DNA of 64,000 nucleotides. It comes from Apiosordaria backusii (taxonomy: Eukaryota > Ascomycota > Sordariomycetes > Sordariales > Lasiosphaeriaceae). The first letter of the stretch is position 1. The number at the start of each line of letters is the position of its first letter. Location: positions 2,728,001-2,792,000 of the forward strand of contig JAUKTV010000003.1 in the NCBI GenBank assembly GCA_030549205.1, in the 5' to 3' direction. Below, in pieces: positions 26,601 to 38,814 of the stretch. The notes beneath the pieces were generated by a model that saw only the letters and a list, made by a program, of their open reading frames with translations, was not told the origin of the DNA and made no database searches. Made by a program: the position numbers and the translations under genes.

Positions 26601-27002
26601 TACCCAAAAAGCAACCCCTGCAAAATGCCCTATGCATTTATGACGCCGAGAGATGATCATCTCTATCTTGCTTTTTCCCCAGCTCTTTCCGGTTCCCAGT
26701 TCTCCCGAGTAAACCATTATCCAGAAAACGCCAGGTGCCTAATGTGTCTGCGTATGCCTCTTAATCCCATACCAAGAGGCTTCCTTTATGCCATCTTCCA
26801 TCCCAATAACAAAAGTCAGGTAATCTAGCAGAGGCAGTAGTGCTGGTTATATGCCTGATCATAGTCCCTCAAAATAGTAATAAAAAAGAAACAAGTCGTG
26901 CTCCGTCTGACAGAAAGAAACGTGAGAAACTGCGGGCGTCGTGGCCCGGTTGGACTCGGCGGATGCCTGCATCCCTGATACTGTGTTGTGTCGTGCCGTG
27001 AA
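23632..27002. other. Intergenic stretch between tyrosinase and aldolase
   Basis: About 3.4 kb holding the tyrosinase promoter on the left and the aldolase 3' UTR on the right. ORFs up to 149 codons (24178..24627, plus) have no recognisable domain. Nothing else is seen. Confidence 0.6.
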
Positions 27003-28118
27003 TTACAACGACTTCTCCAACATGACCAGGTCTCTGTATCCCTCCTTCCACTTCTTCTCCTGCTCAGCTGTTGGCTTGGGCAGAGGGCTTCTGGCGTAGC
27101 CGCCATAGCCCAGCCAGCTTTGAAGACCGGACTTGACTCCGACAACTCCGCCCTGGATGGCGGTCCAGTCTCCTTGAGCAACGACTTCTTGCATCTCCTG
27201 AGCCTCAGCGTGCTTGCCTTGGTTGAAGAGCTCGATTGTTCGGATGCATGCCTTGGGAGCGATGTTGGCAAGCCCGGCCAGAATGCCGTGGCCGCCAGCA
27301 ACCAAGGCCTGAATGGAAAAGTCGGCAGAGCCAGCAAGAACCAGGAACTCTGGGTTCTTAGGATCATGTGTCTTGGACATCTTCCGGGTGGCCGCAGCTA
27401 CGCGGTTCAACTTGCCCGTGTTGCCACAAGTGAGCTTCACGCCCACAATGTTGTGGTGCTCGGCAAGCCGGACGATGATGTCCGAGGAAAGATCGAGCCC
27501 GCCTACGGCGCCAGGGAAGTTGTAGATGATGATGGGGATGGGCGACGCATCTGCCACAGCAGTAAAATACTTGATGATAGTCTCGGATGCCGGGGCAAAC
27601 AGGGTTGCATAGTACGAGGGCGGGAGCACGAGGGCATAATCGCCGCCGGCTTCCCACGCCTCACGGCAGTACTGGATGGTCTCCCGTGTGCTTTGTGAGC
27701 CGCAGCCAACAATGATGGGCATGTGGGAGAATCCCGAGTCGTTCAAGGCCTTCCGGGTGGTCGATGTAACCAGCTGCCTCTCGGCGTGTGTGAGATGGAC
27801 CGCTTCGCCATTGGAACCTTGGGTGGCCAGCCCTGTGACGCCAGCGCGGGCGAGTCGCACCGCATGGCGTGCAATGGTATCCGTGTCCACGTCTTCCGTG
27901 CCTTTTTCGAAGAAGCACATGGTTGGAACGTAGACGCCTGGCACAAGTGGCCGGGTCATATGGAAGTCGGATGCTTCCGAAGTTGTGCTGTACGAGCTGC
28001 TGAGTGGCGAGTCATGGCCAGTCATGAGAGACGAAGACCCCAGGGGGCGGAAAGGAATTCTGTTGAAGCCGGCAGTGAAGCTGCCACTGGGCGAAGGTGC
28101 GTCATTGTGAGGAGCCAT
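27003..28118 (-). CDS. DHDPS/NAL-family class I aldolase
   Basis: A single exon of 371 aa with an ATG at 28118. From about residue 54 it is a full dihydrodipicolinate synthase / N-acetylneuraminate lyase barrel. Visible are the keto-acid-binding GSNGE loop (101-105), the catalytic Tyr199 in IIIYNFPGAVGG and the Schiff-base Lys228 in IVGVKLTCGNTGK. Fungi do not make lysine through diaminopimelate, so this is more likely an L-threo-3-deoxy-hexulosonate aldolase (D-galacturonate catabolism) or a 4-hydroxy-2-oxoglutarate aldolase-like enzyme, making pyruvate plus an aldehyde. The first 53 residues are low-complexity and rich in Ser and Pro. In-frame ATGs at residues 32 and 54 could be the real start; MTRPLVPGVYVPTMCFF at 54 begins the conserved part. 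No partner pathway gene lies nearby. Confidence 0.85.
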   Translation of the reverse strand: MAPHNDAPSPSGSFTAGFNRIPFRPLGSSSLMTGHDSPLSSSYSTTSEASDFHMTRPLVPGVYVPTMCFFEKGTEDVDTDTIARHAVRLARAGVTGLATQGSNGEAVHLTHAERQLVTSTTRKALNDSGFSHMPIIVGCGSQSTRETIQYCREAWEAGGDYALVLPPSYYATLFAPASETIIKYFTAVADASPIPIIIYNFPGAVGGLDLSSDIIVRLAEHHNIVGVKLTCGNTGKLNRVAAATRKMSKTHDPKNPEFLVLAGSADFSIQALVAGGHGILAGLANIAPKACIRTIELFNQGKHAEAQEMQEVVAQGDWTAIQGGVVGVKSGLQSWLGYGGYARSPLPKPTAEQEKKWKEGYRDLVMLEKSL

Positions 28119-31100
28119 TGCGGGCGCTGGTGATATGGTGGATGGTGGTGTTGATGGTAGATAGGGGAAAAGAGAAAAGGTTGAAGGGGGATGGATGATA
28201 TGAGTGCGTGTGAAAGGCTGTAGTGGCGTGCTGAGGTATGAGAGGATGATGGAGCAGAGCAGATGGAGTTTCCTGGGGAGGAGGCTGATATATGTATGTA
28301 GAGGCCGATCGTAGCGGGATCCGCCTGGTGGAGAGAGCTGTTCAAGGCCAAGACATATGAGGCAAGGAAGGAGGACCCAGTGACAGACGGCTCAAGGATG
28401 GGTCGATGCCCCAGTCGGTGATGATTATGGACTTTCTTTTCCCTCTGACTGTCGTCTCGGGCGCCCTAGTCTGTGCTGGTGGCGTTCCATGACAGGACGC
28501 CTGCTGCATGAAATGCCAGGGATAGCAATTTGCCAGGTACCAGCCTCGAGGTATTGCGTGGCAGCCAAACCACGCTGAATAGGAAGCAAGCTGAGCCATG
28601 GAGTGACTTCGAATTGGACCGCCATGATTTGTTGCGCGAGACCAGATGGCAGCGCCCACTCGCCGTCGACGACAAGGATGATGGGCTCGTCAGTGGTCAC
28701 TTTCCTTGGCTAGCCCGAGCATGTACCTGAGCACAGTGCGGATTCGGCGGGCTGCCCAGGCTCAAAATCTGGGGTGTTTCTGGAGCCTGGCGGTCCCAGG
28801 ATCTGGGAGAAGCGAATGATTTGCGGGTGTTGTGTGGGGGTTAGCTTGCCAAACCTGACCGGGTATCACTAGAGTCTGGGCGCGGGAAATGGTCAGGGCA
28901 TGGTGTAAGGCACTAGTCTCGGACGGGAAATACTTCCCTTGGGCCTTGGGTGTAGACCTCTGGCTGGTATCGATGCGGAGAATTTGTTTCCAGAAATCCC
29001 CCTACTTGCTGGTGTGTGACAAGGAGTTATGCAGAGGAGCCTCTACGGCAGTGTTCAAGGAGAACCCCTTTTCCTTCTTTCGACACCTGCGAGGTGCATC
29101 TGCTGGCCAACCACCCATTTTGTCAGCGGCTACACAGTATGGCACCGAGTGACGGCAGACGCCATTTTACGCCTCATCCGGTGTCTTCTGTTTCCTCGGG
29201 TCATCGTAGTCATGGCAAACAAGCTAGTCAGCTTGAAACTATACTTGTACAAAACCCGAAGGCAGGAAAGACCCTAACCCAGCATGTCATGTCGACCGCA
29301 TCGACACGATGTCTCACGCTGATCAGGTGCCCGCTGCGAGACTGGTTCTTGTCCCACCAGTCGTGAGTCCCCGTAGTTATGTGGCAGTCTTGTTATCTCC
29401 CACGTATACCGTCCGACGACAAGCTGCTCCGAAAAGTGGTCCATTCATTCGAATCAGTCAATTTTTCAACCGGCATCATGGTAGCATTTCACGTGGGGAC
29501 AGCCGTGTCCTCGTGCACACTCGCTGTGATATTGGCAGTAGCAGGTTGCAATGGAGACTTCTCACTGTCCAAGATGGAGAAGACGTTCTGGCTGTTGCTG
29601 ATTGCATCTGCGTTGGGAGCACAACGTCTGCTGCATGGGTCAGAGATACTGCTGAATGGATACTGTCGAAGTGTTCTCAATATGCTGCCGCTCTCCCAGT
29701 TGCCCTTTGAGGTCCTTCATCTATCGTCGAGCATTGGCAGAAGCTTGATGTGCAGTTCTCATTGGCTAGCTGATGCAGTATGGCCCTGGACTCGATGTTA
29801 CATCATGGGCCGGCCCTTCGGCCTCCCACGGCAATGTGCCCGCGTCTGTCAACAGCAGCGGCGGTGGTCCAAAGAGGCTCAACCGCGGAACTGGTGCCCA
29901 ATCTGATTTTGATACACATCCAGGCACAGCGAGTGCCAGGTCCGAGTTTGAGGTGCGCCATTCCCGGATGTGAGCCGCCCGGAAAGCCTGAATAGGAAAT
30001 GTCGAAATGACGATGCTGGCGGATGTCAACTTGTCAGCAGCATCACGGCTGGCAGTCGGCTCGAGGTCATCAGGACAGCCTTGCAGCAGCGAGGGATGCA
30101 ATAAGAGGCCAATCGTGTGATATCTGCATGGACGTCTCACCGGAAGCCTTGTGCTCCTTTGTGGATAGCTGATGGAGTTCAGTTTGCTCAGCGATATAAA
30201 CACCGATGGTACACTGGGGTGCAACGGTACCTTTTTGCTGAGGAGCAAAGCAGCCGACAATGAAGCGGCCCGCCTGCAATGGCAGACTCATTCGGTCTGG
30301 CCAGCCCTTGAGGTGTGTTGCTGGCGCCAATGAGGCATGCAAGACCAGACCGACGACGTCAATAATCCATCGGCAACGCGCTGGCTTGGAACCAGCAAAT
30401 GGCCGGTGCTGCGTCTGGCTGCTTTTGGATCAATTGGGGTGCAACGACGCGCGATGGGAGGGGCAGTGAGGGGTCGTTGGAGGGGCACCTGACACTTTTT
30501 CGACAGCGAGGTGGGCCACTCATGCTTCGGTCTGCATTAGAGCAACAAGAGCAGGTGGCTGACGTTGCCTTGGTGTCTGTGTGAGAATGACATGTGGAAC
30601 TTCTACAGAGAATAATCGCACTGAATCGTAAGAATAAACGACCTGCCATATGCGGCGGGGGGTAGGATATCAGGATACCCACTGTGAAGGAGGAGAAGAT
30701 GTGGGGGAAGTGGTCGGGTGTTTTTGTCGGAAAAGAAGACCCCCCAAAGACCAATTTGGGGTCCGGTTGTGATCTGGTCAGTGCGCCCGCCCTCCCGCGC
30801 TCTGGGCTGAAACTCCACGTTCCAGCAGCTCGGTTCTGGATCTTGCAAGGACCATCGGTTTGGTGGGGGTCCTTCCGAAATCGCGGCGTGGGAGTTCCAG
30901 CCAGTTGATTGTATGCCCAATTGCTTTTCTGATGGCGGTTAGCATAAGGTAAACATACTTCCAAGTTTTTCAATTCGAAATCCTCGCAACGCAAATTCAT
31001 CTTTTCTTCCTTCTTTCACAAACACCGTACCAGGACGGGGTGGAAATCAGAATCACTTTGCACTGTGGAGGTGTCTCGTGCGGAGAGGCCCCACATATGG

Positions 31101-34100
31101 CAGAGGTACTCTGTACATACGATGGGGTATGAAGATCGCGTGACTAGGGTGGGATCGGTTGCAGAGCAGGACGAAAAGGAATGAGTTGTTGGTTTTACTG
31201 AGGCGTATAACTTGGGATATTCTGAGAAGGGAGTGTAGATGATGTTAATTGCCAATTGATAACAAGTCTTGAAACTGTTCTTTACTTCCAGTCTTGGATT
31301 CTGTCAAGGTTAAAGTTCTTCAAATGCCATGATGTGAATTCTTGGATCAGGTGTTCTGACCCCCACGTTCGCTTAAACTCTCCCCCAGACCGAGAGGCGA
31401 TCCACTGTGCCGTGGGATGGATCCCCATACAGTGCGTCACTTGCACTGAAACCTGGTTCCATGGATTGCGGATCACCTCAACTTCCAACTTGCTTCCCAT
31501 TCCAGGTCCTGTCACTCGCTCTGCCAATTGGATTCCACACTCGGCCCTCCAAAACAGGCACCTATTATCACGGACATCTCGAGATGCAAGCCACCATTGT
31601 TGGCGACCCTGTCGTCGTGGTTCCGGCGGTCTGGGTCAACGGTGAGCCCCAAGACTCGAAAGGTGTGGCCTTGTCTTATTATTGCTTCTTCCGCCTCAGG
31701 CACTTCGTCACCGCATTCATTAAGGTACATCTGCAGAAATTTTCTGGTACATCAGCCATATTCTCCAACGTTGAGTGTCAGATCAGACCAGCGGTTTGCT
31801 GGTGGTAGTCAGCATCTGGAGCAGTACCCGAAAACATGCCAAGTACCCTCTAGCAGCTGCGCTGTACCGGCCTTTGCAATCTATTCCACGAAGGCATGAA
31901 GGGAGCTGGAACACGAAAAGAGTAGTTCGTTTCTGTTACGTTTTCTTTCTCGGTCACAATTCGTGTCTCGAGATGTGTTGGGAAAATTCCTCCGAGAGGA
32001 TATGCACCAGAACTTTTCTGGATGTGGCTTTTCCCAGTTCTGGAGCTGCCAGGGTTCCCCACGATCTCACCGATCTCACCTTGCCATGCAAGGCTCGTCA
32101 TACACTACCCGTGGTAACACTTCTTCAACTCGAATCCAGGTTCTCAAGGCCCAGGCGAGCTAATCGATACTTCAGACTACTTCTATAATGACCGAGAGGG
32201 ACCGAGGCGCGAAAATGAGCGTCTGGGTCTTCTTCCAAGAAACTAGACGATCGGTCCCCGCCCATCCAACTAACTCCTCCCTAGACTTGTCCGTCACCTC
32301 TCATACTGTATACCCTCACTTGCGGATTCAGGGCATGCCCAGCGTTTTTTTATGAGCCAATGGGAGAAAAGAGCAGTGTCATACATGCGTGGTTATGGTT
32401 TGTATGTCCACCGCGCTGCCTCGGCACACAGTATGATCGGTTTTCCAACCACGATCCCTGCCGACAGTTCTCCCGCTCTGCTTAGCCGTATGCAGCATTT
32501 TCGATCTTGGGTTGTTAGAGAGGATGGAATTGGCTGATGAAGGGTCGACCGTGGGGTCACAAGGGCAAGAGGGAGCACGAGCCATGTAGTGTACCACATC
32601 AGGGCGGGGGTGAGCGACGCCTCCTGAGGTCAAGGAGACACCATCGACACCATTCCTTCACCTCTATTGGCTATACTGACGCGGGGAAGGCTCTCTGTTG
32701 GGACATGTCGAAGTGGCTGAAGCTGGCTAAGGTCCATGTGATGCAAGGTGAGCCTCTTGGCCGCTTCTCCTCTGCAACCAAGACACGATTCCACGTGGCA
32801 GTCTAGGACCAGGCTGACATCTGGTGTGGCCAAAAAGTATTTGAGCAGTCGGTCCGCCTCCCTTATCCGATGGTATAGTTTTTACACGAACCGGATCACA
32901 GAACGACGCACATCGGGAACGCCCGTATCCGACAGACACTGAGGCAGGACACTTGTTGCTATGACCCCTAACCTAACCCACCATTCAGATGTTGTCCCAG
33001 GACCTCGCCCCAGGAGAGCTATGGCCTTGTGTCACTGCCAGCATAAGTATCAGCTGATAAATTTGACCGAGCTGACCTAACGGTGGGCTCGGGAGATATA
33101 GGGTTGCTCAGGCGATTTGTGTCCAGCTCTGGATATTTTGTCTCTGTATGCCTTCCCTTGTCCTGATAGGCGCATTTTTTGACCTCGATTCATGGCCATA
33201 TGGTTTTCGTGGGGATACTCTCATTCCAGGTGGGGAGTATGGTTAGTCCTAGGTGTGTCATCGCCGAAACCAACTACTTTATTTGCTGGTGTTTTCCTAT
33301 GGTAAGCAGATACAACCACGAGCTATGATGATACATATGTACTGATGCAAACATAGGTTGCTCGTTTAACATCAATGCAATTAAAGCCAATTCACTTTGT
33401 CATTACGACTTCTGCCAATTACCCAACTGCTACCCACGCCGGTCAGAGAACACATTGATACATAGCAGGTCGTCAGGCCGTAGTTATGTAAGGATTTGCC
33501 TAACTAGGACGCGGCTGCACACCGAGTGGGAGGCTGATGACACGTCGTTCGGCGACCTGAGGTTTCACGACACCGTCGAGCTAGCAAACTTGCAACCTTG
33601 AACTGGCCCCGCAAGTCCTCCCTCTGCTGTCTGACAGATGCAAGGCCAGTTGATCAATGTTGCCAGGCAGGCCTATTTCTGGGGTACTGCTACAGAGCTG
33701 CACAGTGCATGTGTACACCTATTCCACGGGTTTTGTTGTTAGCGTTTTACAAGCCCCACAAAACTGTCGCTGGTAATGTTGATCCTCCGCAGCCACACAC
33801 GCAATACCAGATCCAAGGTCACTTTTCTAGCAGTTTCTATAGCAAGGTACTTCGAAGGGTTTAAAATCAATGCTCGCCCACCAGCTCAGCATCGCTTGCT
33901 CACACACACGTGATCGCTTCACTCAACCCAACCACCCACTCAACCACACAACCACACACCTAACTCACAAAAAGAAAGTCAAATACGCGTAAGGGAATGC
34001 TAAGGTACTTATTTTTCAGTAGAAAAAGAGCTGTTTTTTAAGTACTTGAGCATATCAGTATTTTTCCTATAGTACTGCCTTATTTGGTTAGTATGTACCG

Positions 34101-37100
34101 ATCTAACGTTTATACCCGCTGGAGTAGGTGTACGGTCGAAGTTGATCAGATCAGCTTCCAAGGAAAGTCCACCATGGCCACGGTGCTCCCTGAGAGTCGT
34201 TGACGGAAATGTATCACAGCATTAGCCCCCTTTGGCTAGGCTTCGTTCACGACATACCAGTTAGGAAACATATGATTTGACAGCAGTCACATAGCAGGCA
34301 CCTATGGTGCCAACAATCAAGGATACACCGCCACTCTTCAACGCCCTGACAAAGTCATCGAGTTGAGGAGCAAGGTCCTTTCAGCCAGCATAGAGTACCT
34401 GCAAAGGAATCTGCAGCTTGCTGTCACGAGTCGCGCAGAAATTTTGTTATTTCTCATGGAGCTCCACCAGCGTGCAGTTCGCAGGGCGAATGCAGCAAAA
34501 GCTGTCTGGACAACATTCTCAACTATTCAGTACATCGCAGTAGTGTCTGCTAATACGCACATGTTCACGAGGGCGGGAAGCGGGAGCTAAACACAATCCG
34601 GAATCACTTTGTCATGGGCCGCAGGGGAGCGGGGGAGGGGCACTTCGCTCGATGATTCCTGGCTCTTTTTTTTCCCACCCCCCAACATCTCACATCCAAA
34701 CCAAGCGAGTGGGGACCCGGCTGCGTTTTCCCAGCAATAGTAGTCGCTATTTCCAATTCGTCACGTTGGGTACAAACTGCTGAATCTACCCCTGATCGAT
34801 CGGGCCACTAGGCATTTCCGCGGAGGACTACTATATCCTCGCAGACTGATTGGCTTGGGGGGTCATCACCAGTTTCCAGCAAGCAGGCAAACGCAAAATT
34901 GTACCGGCAGGCAATTTGTCACAGACGCTCCCCGCTCCTCCTTCCCACCCCCGCCCCGCTTCGGCGTCTAATGTCCCACTGACCGGCTGACGTTGACAAA
35001 ATGTTCGGGTTTCGCACGGGAATGTGGGCTCCCTGCAGTCACCTCTCGGGACCCCTGAGTCGGGTCCGATGTCCACTTTCACCCTCTTCCTCCACTGCGT
35101 GGGACGGGTATTACTAAGATCAACGTGATCTCGCCCGGGGATATGGATGAAACTATTGACGCTGGGATTACTTAAACCCTAGATCCTTTTACATACACTC
35201 GCGGACAGAGGGAAACAATAGAATCGAATTTTTGACACGGCCGGGGGGGTGCGGAGCAGGGGTCCGGAAGACTCGGGTCCAGCCCGCCCAAGCCTTTGGG
35301 ATGACGGAGCTCCCCGGCATCGGGGCGGCATTTCTCCCTGGGCGAAGTGTGGGGGCCACCCAAAAACTTCCTGCCCTCAACACCGTCAAACTTGGGATTT
35401 TTGTGACTGGCGGTAAACGTGAATTCTTCACTGAAGCTGCATGCAGAGAAGCATTGGCATCACAATGTCTGAACTTTCTTTTTCACCTTGCCCCTGAATA
35501 AAACGGCTGCGTGAGGTACCTACTTTTCTTCTGCCAGGGGTTGTGACTCCCAATGAGGAAGTTGGTCACTTTTTTTTTCTTCCAAGTCCAAGCCACTTAC
35601 TTACCCCCACGGGCGAAGACCTGTCACGACAGACACCGCCGACGGGAACCCGACGTCATGGGGCGTGGGTTGGTGCTTATTTTTTGCTCGTTCGACAATA
35701 ATTTTTCTTTTCGTTGGGCGAAAAGAGAGATCAAGGGTCAGGCCGGAATCGGATGATGAAAGTCTTTCTTGACTTACACAATTACTAGTTGATATCGTCG
35801 GGGTGATGTGAGGCTGCGAATTCGGGGGTTCTATGGGCAGGAAGAAAAGCAAGTTTTCTCCCGGGCTTTCACCGGTGAGGAATTGATGATCGGGCAAGGG
35901 CGAAGTGGCTCATCGGCGATGATACTTTACCTCTCTGATCATGCTTGCGGGATGCTTACAAGGTACCGTAGGGAGGGAGTGTTGGGCTCTTTTGTTGGGG
36001 TGTTTCTGTATGGCGCCCTCACTCAGCCTTGCGCGGATGACTACCTTATCTACAGACACCCAGACCATCTAAAAGCTCTTCACTTATGATACCCGAGAAA
36101 AAAACTGGTTGGGCAGGCGAGTTCTGCAGGTCCGGTGACCCCCAATTCCCTTTCAGTCCCGTCATGATGACTGGGTGCCTGATCAGCGCGACGTGTTTCT
36201 TGGTTCTGACCTGCCCGTACCGAGCATGGACCAACTATGGGAATTGTCGATCACGAATGGATCACATTGTGGCACAGCATCATAGTTACCGCTGAGGATG
36301 GGGGATCATCCGATGGGGATGCCTTGCCTGCCTGGTTCTTGAGGGAGCAGGACACGGGACCAGATAGAGCGAGCGGTCTTGAGCTCCAACGGACGCTGCC
36401 CTGTGCTTACAGGCAGAGAGGGTCGGTACTGTTTGGGCAAGCTCGCTGTGGCAACAGACAGGAAAGGAAGAAAACAAAACACAAAAGGGGCTGAATAGGG
36501 GTAAATTTTGAAGACGGCTGGGTCGAGCGAGCGGTTGGTTGGACTTGCTCTTGGGAACAACACACAAACATGTCACTCATCCCACTTGACTACTACACCA
36601 CTTAGAATACTCCAAACCATTCAAACCCATTTCTTGCAAGTCTTCATTGCATTATATGTACTTACGTGAGTTGCTCCTGATCTCAGAGGGCTTCGTTGCC
36701 CATCGTCAACATCGGTCCCTTGCTTCAACCAAGACCATCCCTGGTAAAACGCGAGCAAAAGTAAACCCAGAGACTCTCACCACTAATGCAGTAAATAACC
36801 CAATTGACCTTTTCCGTGCCTTTCTCGAATCTTGAAGCCTGAAAATCTTGATAGATGCCCCGCTGTGAGACTACTGACAGACGAAGTCAAACGGTTGCAA
36901 ACACCACTCCTGTCCAACCAGATTTCAACCAACCAATTTGCATCAGTACCGTTTACAAAGACATGCCTAAATACAAGTTAAAGTGACTTGGATACTGTGT
37001 TTATCTATCGCAATGAAGAAACACGGCAGGCACAGCTTCAACCCTAAACCGCACCCCAAAGCTGACTCAAAAGAAGCCCACAACCCCACCCCACCCATAC

Positions 37101-37146
37101 ATATATGCACCTTCCGACGAATTTAAACAACCAATAATACCTCACC
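28119..37146. other. Long gene-free stretch between aldolase and tRNA-His
   Basis: About 9 kb. The left end should carry the aldolase promoter. ORFs of 130-213 codons occur on both strands (for example 30359..31000 minus, 29766..30260 minus, 29379..29906 plus), but they overlap in different frames, lack recognisable domains and cannot be joined into a sensible gene. The right-hand part, after about 33 kb, has only short ORFs. No repeat element was recognised. Confidence 0.5.
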
Positions 37147-37244
37147 GGGTGACTAGTCTAGTGGTCAGGACGCTTCGTTGTGGTTATTCGCAAGAATATC
37201 ACATACGATCCGAAGAAACCCCGGTTCGATTCCGGGGTCGCCCA
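37147..37244 (+). tRNA. tRNA-His (GTG) with a 26-nt intron
   Basis: The cloverleaf folds completely. Acceptor GGGTGAC pairs with GTCGCCC with one G-U pair; the D stem is GTCT/GGAC, the anticodon stem CTTCG/CGAAG, and the T stem CCCGG/CCGGG with loop TTCGATT. The anticodon loop reads TTGTGG, then an intron at 37185-37210 in the canonical place one base after the anticodon, then C. The discriminator is A73 and position -1 is not encoded as G, as expected for eukaryotic tRNA-His, where G-1 is added later. The mature length is 72 nt. Confidence 0.93.
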
Positions 37245-38814
37245 ATATCTTTTGCAACTTTTCCCCTCACATATGTTATCTTTTATTTTTTGCTCAACAA
37301 ACAGCAAGAGACCAAACAAACCTTTATATTTTGCTCCTATAAGGAAAGTCATTTTCAATATTCCCCTCGAAAACTTTTTGAGAAAATGCTGTTCCACTTG
37401 CTCTGTGTATCTTGCATGGCCTTGAGGCAAGGGGGAGCTGTCGAATCAGTTAGTTCCCAGCTCGATCAAGACTGGTTTGCTAGCAGTACCTACCTACCTA
37501 CCTACCTACCTAGACTGGGACACAAACAAGTTGAACCAGAAGGAAGATATGAACGATTGACGCAGAAAAAAAGAAAAAGGAGTGTGAATCACATACTGGA
37601 GAAGCAAAAAGCCCTTGATGACGGGGCCAGACTGTTGAAGTTGAGAGCCGAGATAGGCCCGGAAATTGTAGAGAATAATGCCGGACTCGGCCAGATCACA
37701 CTTTGTCCTAGGTGAAAAGAACGGCTGTCCTCCCTGTTCTCCCCCGTCCAGTGTTGATTGAAAGAACTCGCAACGCGTGAAGCGGAGGGGAAAGGGAGGC
37801 GCGGGGGAACTTGTAGAAAATAAAGCTTCGATAATGTGATGGACATCATGTCAATCAAGTTCTGCGATACGTCTTCAAGTGTGTAAGAGGAATGGAATGA
37901 TGAGTGGGTGCTGGGAGGCGAGGCGGTTGGAGTGTGACACAAGCGCAAGTCATCACCCAAGCACTGGAAGTCCCCCAAAAGATACAGTAAATCCTTTAAT
38001 TCCATGTCATAATCCTAACATACAGTTATACACATGCCCAAAGCATAATATATAGATAGTAAGTGCAGAACCTTTTTGACGAGAGCCTTCCAGCGGCGCA
38101 CCACCGCAGCGTCGGTCATCTCGTCTCTCACTGCCGATCAATCCCAATCGACAACAATATTTACCCCCTTACTGCCCCGCCCTTCCTATTCTCTACTTCT
38201 TTTGTTTGTTTCGTTCGTCCAACACATGGGGTAGCTCATTCCCAATACATCCAACACCGGAAGCCTAGCCCAGTGAGTAGAGCAGAGTAGAGCCTCCTGA
38301 GTAATCCCATCCTTCGTGCGCCACCTTCGAGACACCGGAATAATGATCGCTCCTTTCCTGTCCCATCAATGCTAAGCACACTGCGAACTGATCAAACAAA
38401 TTGATCAGGAAAAAACAAAAGGGGGGCTCAACCAAACACCAACTTTCCTGCAAAAAGCCAAACATTCCAAGCCAGCATAACACCAAATGACACCGCTCAC
38501 TCCGCGACTCCTGCCCCCCCTTAAAGATATGCTCGTAACGTTATTGTTGCTCCCATCAGAACTCGGCACTCCTCCCAACCCATGGTATCTCTTGCGGACG
38601 ATACAGCGCGCCATGCAAATGCTACAGTTGTCGATCACAAGCCGGCCAACGAAGAAGAAAGGGAAGGCATAAAAAGGAGAAACCCAACCCAAACCCCGTA
38701 AAGAAATGTGCAAAATGTGCCAAGCAAATCCACCGTATGCGAATAAGAGGATCGAGATAGAAACGGGTATCACGCGGAGAGGAAGCGCGGAACAAAATGG
38801 GAGTGGAGACAGAA
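37245..38814. other. Intergenic stretch between tRNA-His and DBF4
   Basis: A CTAC microsatellite lies at 37487-37512. A 188-codon ORF (37149..37715, plus) starts inside the tRNA and runs through this repeat, so I do not regard it as a gene. The DBF4 3' UTR should occupy the right end. Confidence 0.55.
37487..37512 (+). repeat. CTAC tetranucleotide microsatellite
   Basis: About six TACC/CTAC units in non-coding DNA, 240 bases downstream of the tRNA-His gene. Confidence 0.85.

Noticed and set aside
29379..29906. Plus-strand ORF of 175 codons with some hydrophobic stretches
   Set aside because: Opposite-strand ORFs of similar size overlap it, and no domain or signal peptide is convincing.
30359..31000. 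Minus-strand ORF of 213 codons
   Set aside because: No domain, Cys/Ser/Pro-rich as in translated non-coding DNA, no intron or partner exon found.
37149..37715. Plus-strand ORF of 188 codons
   Set aside because: It starts inside the tRNA-His gene and runs through a CTAC microsatellite.
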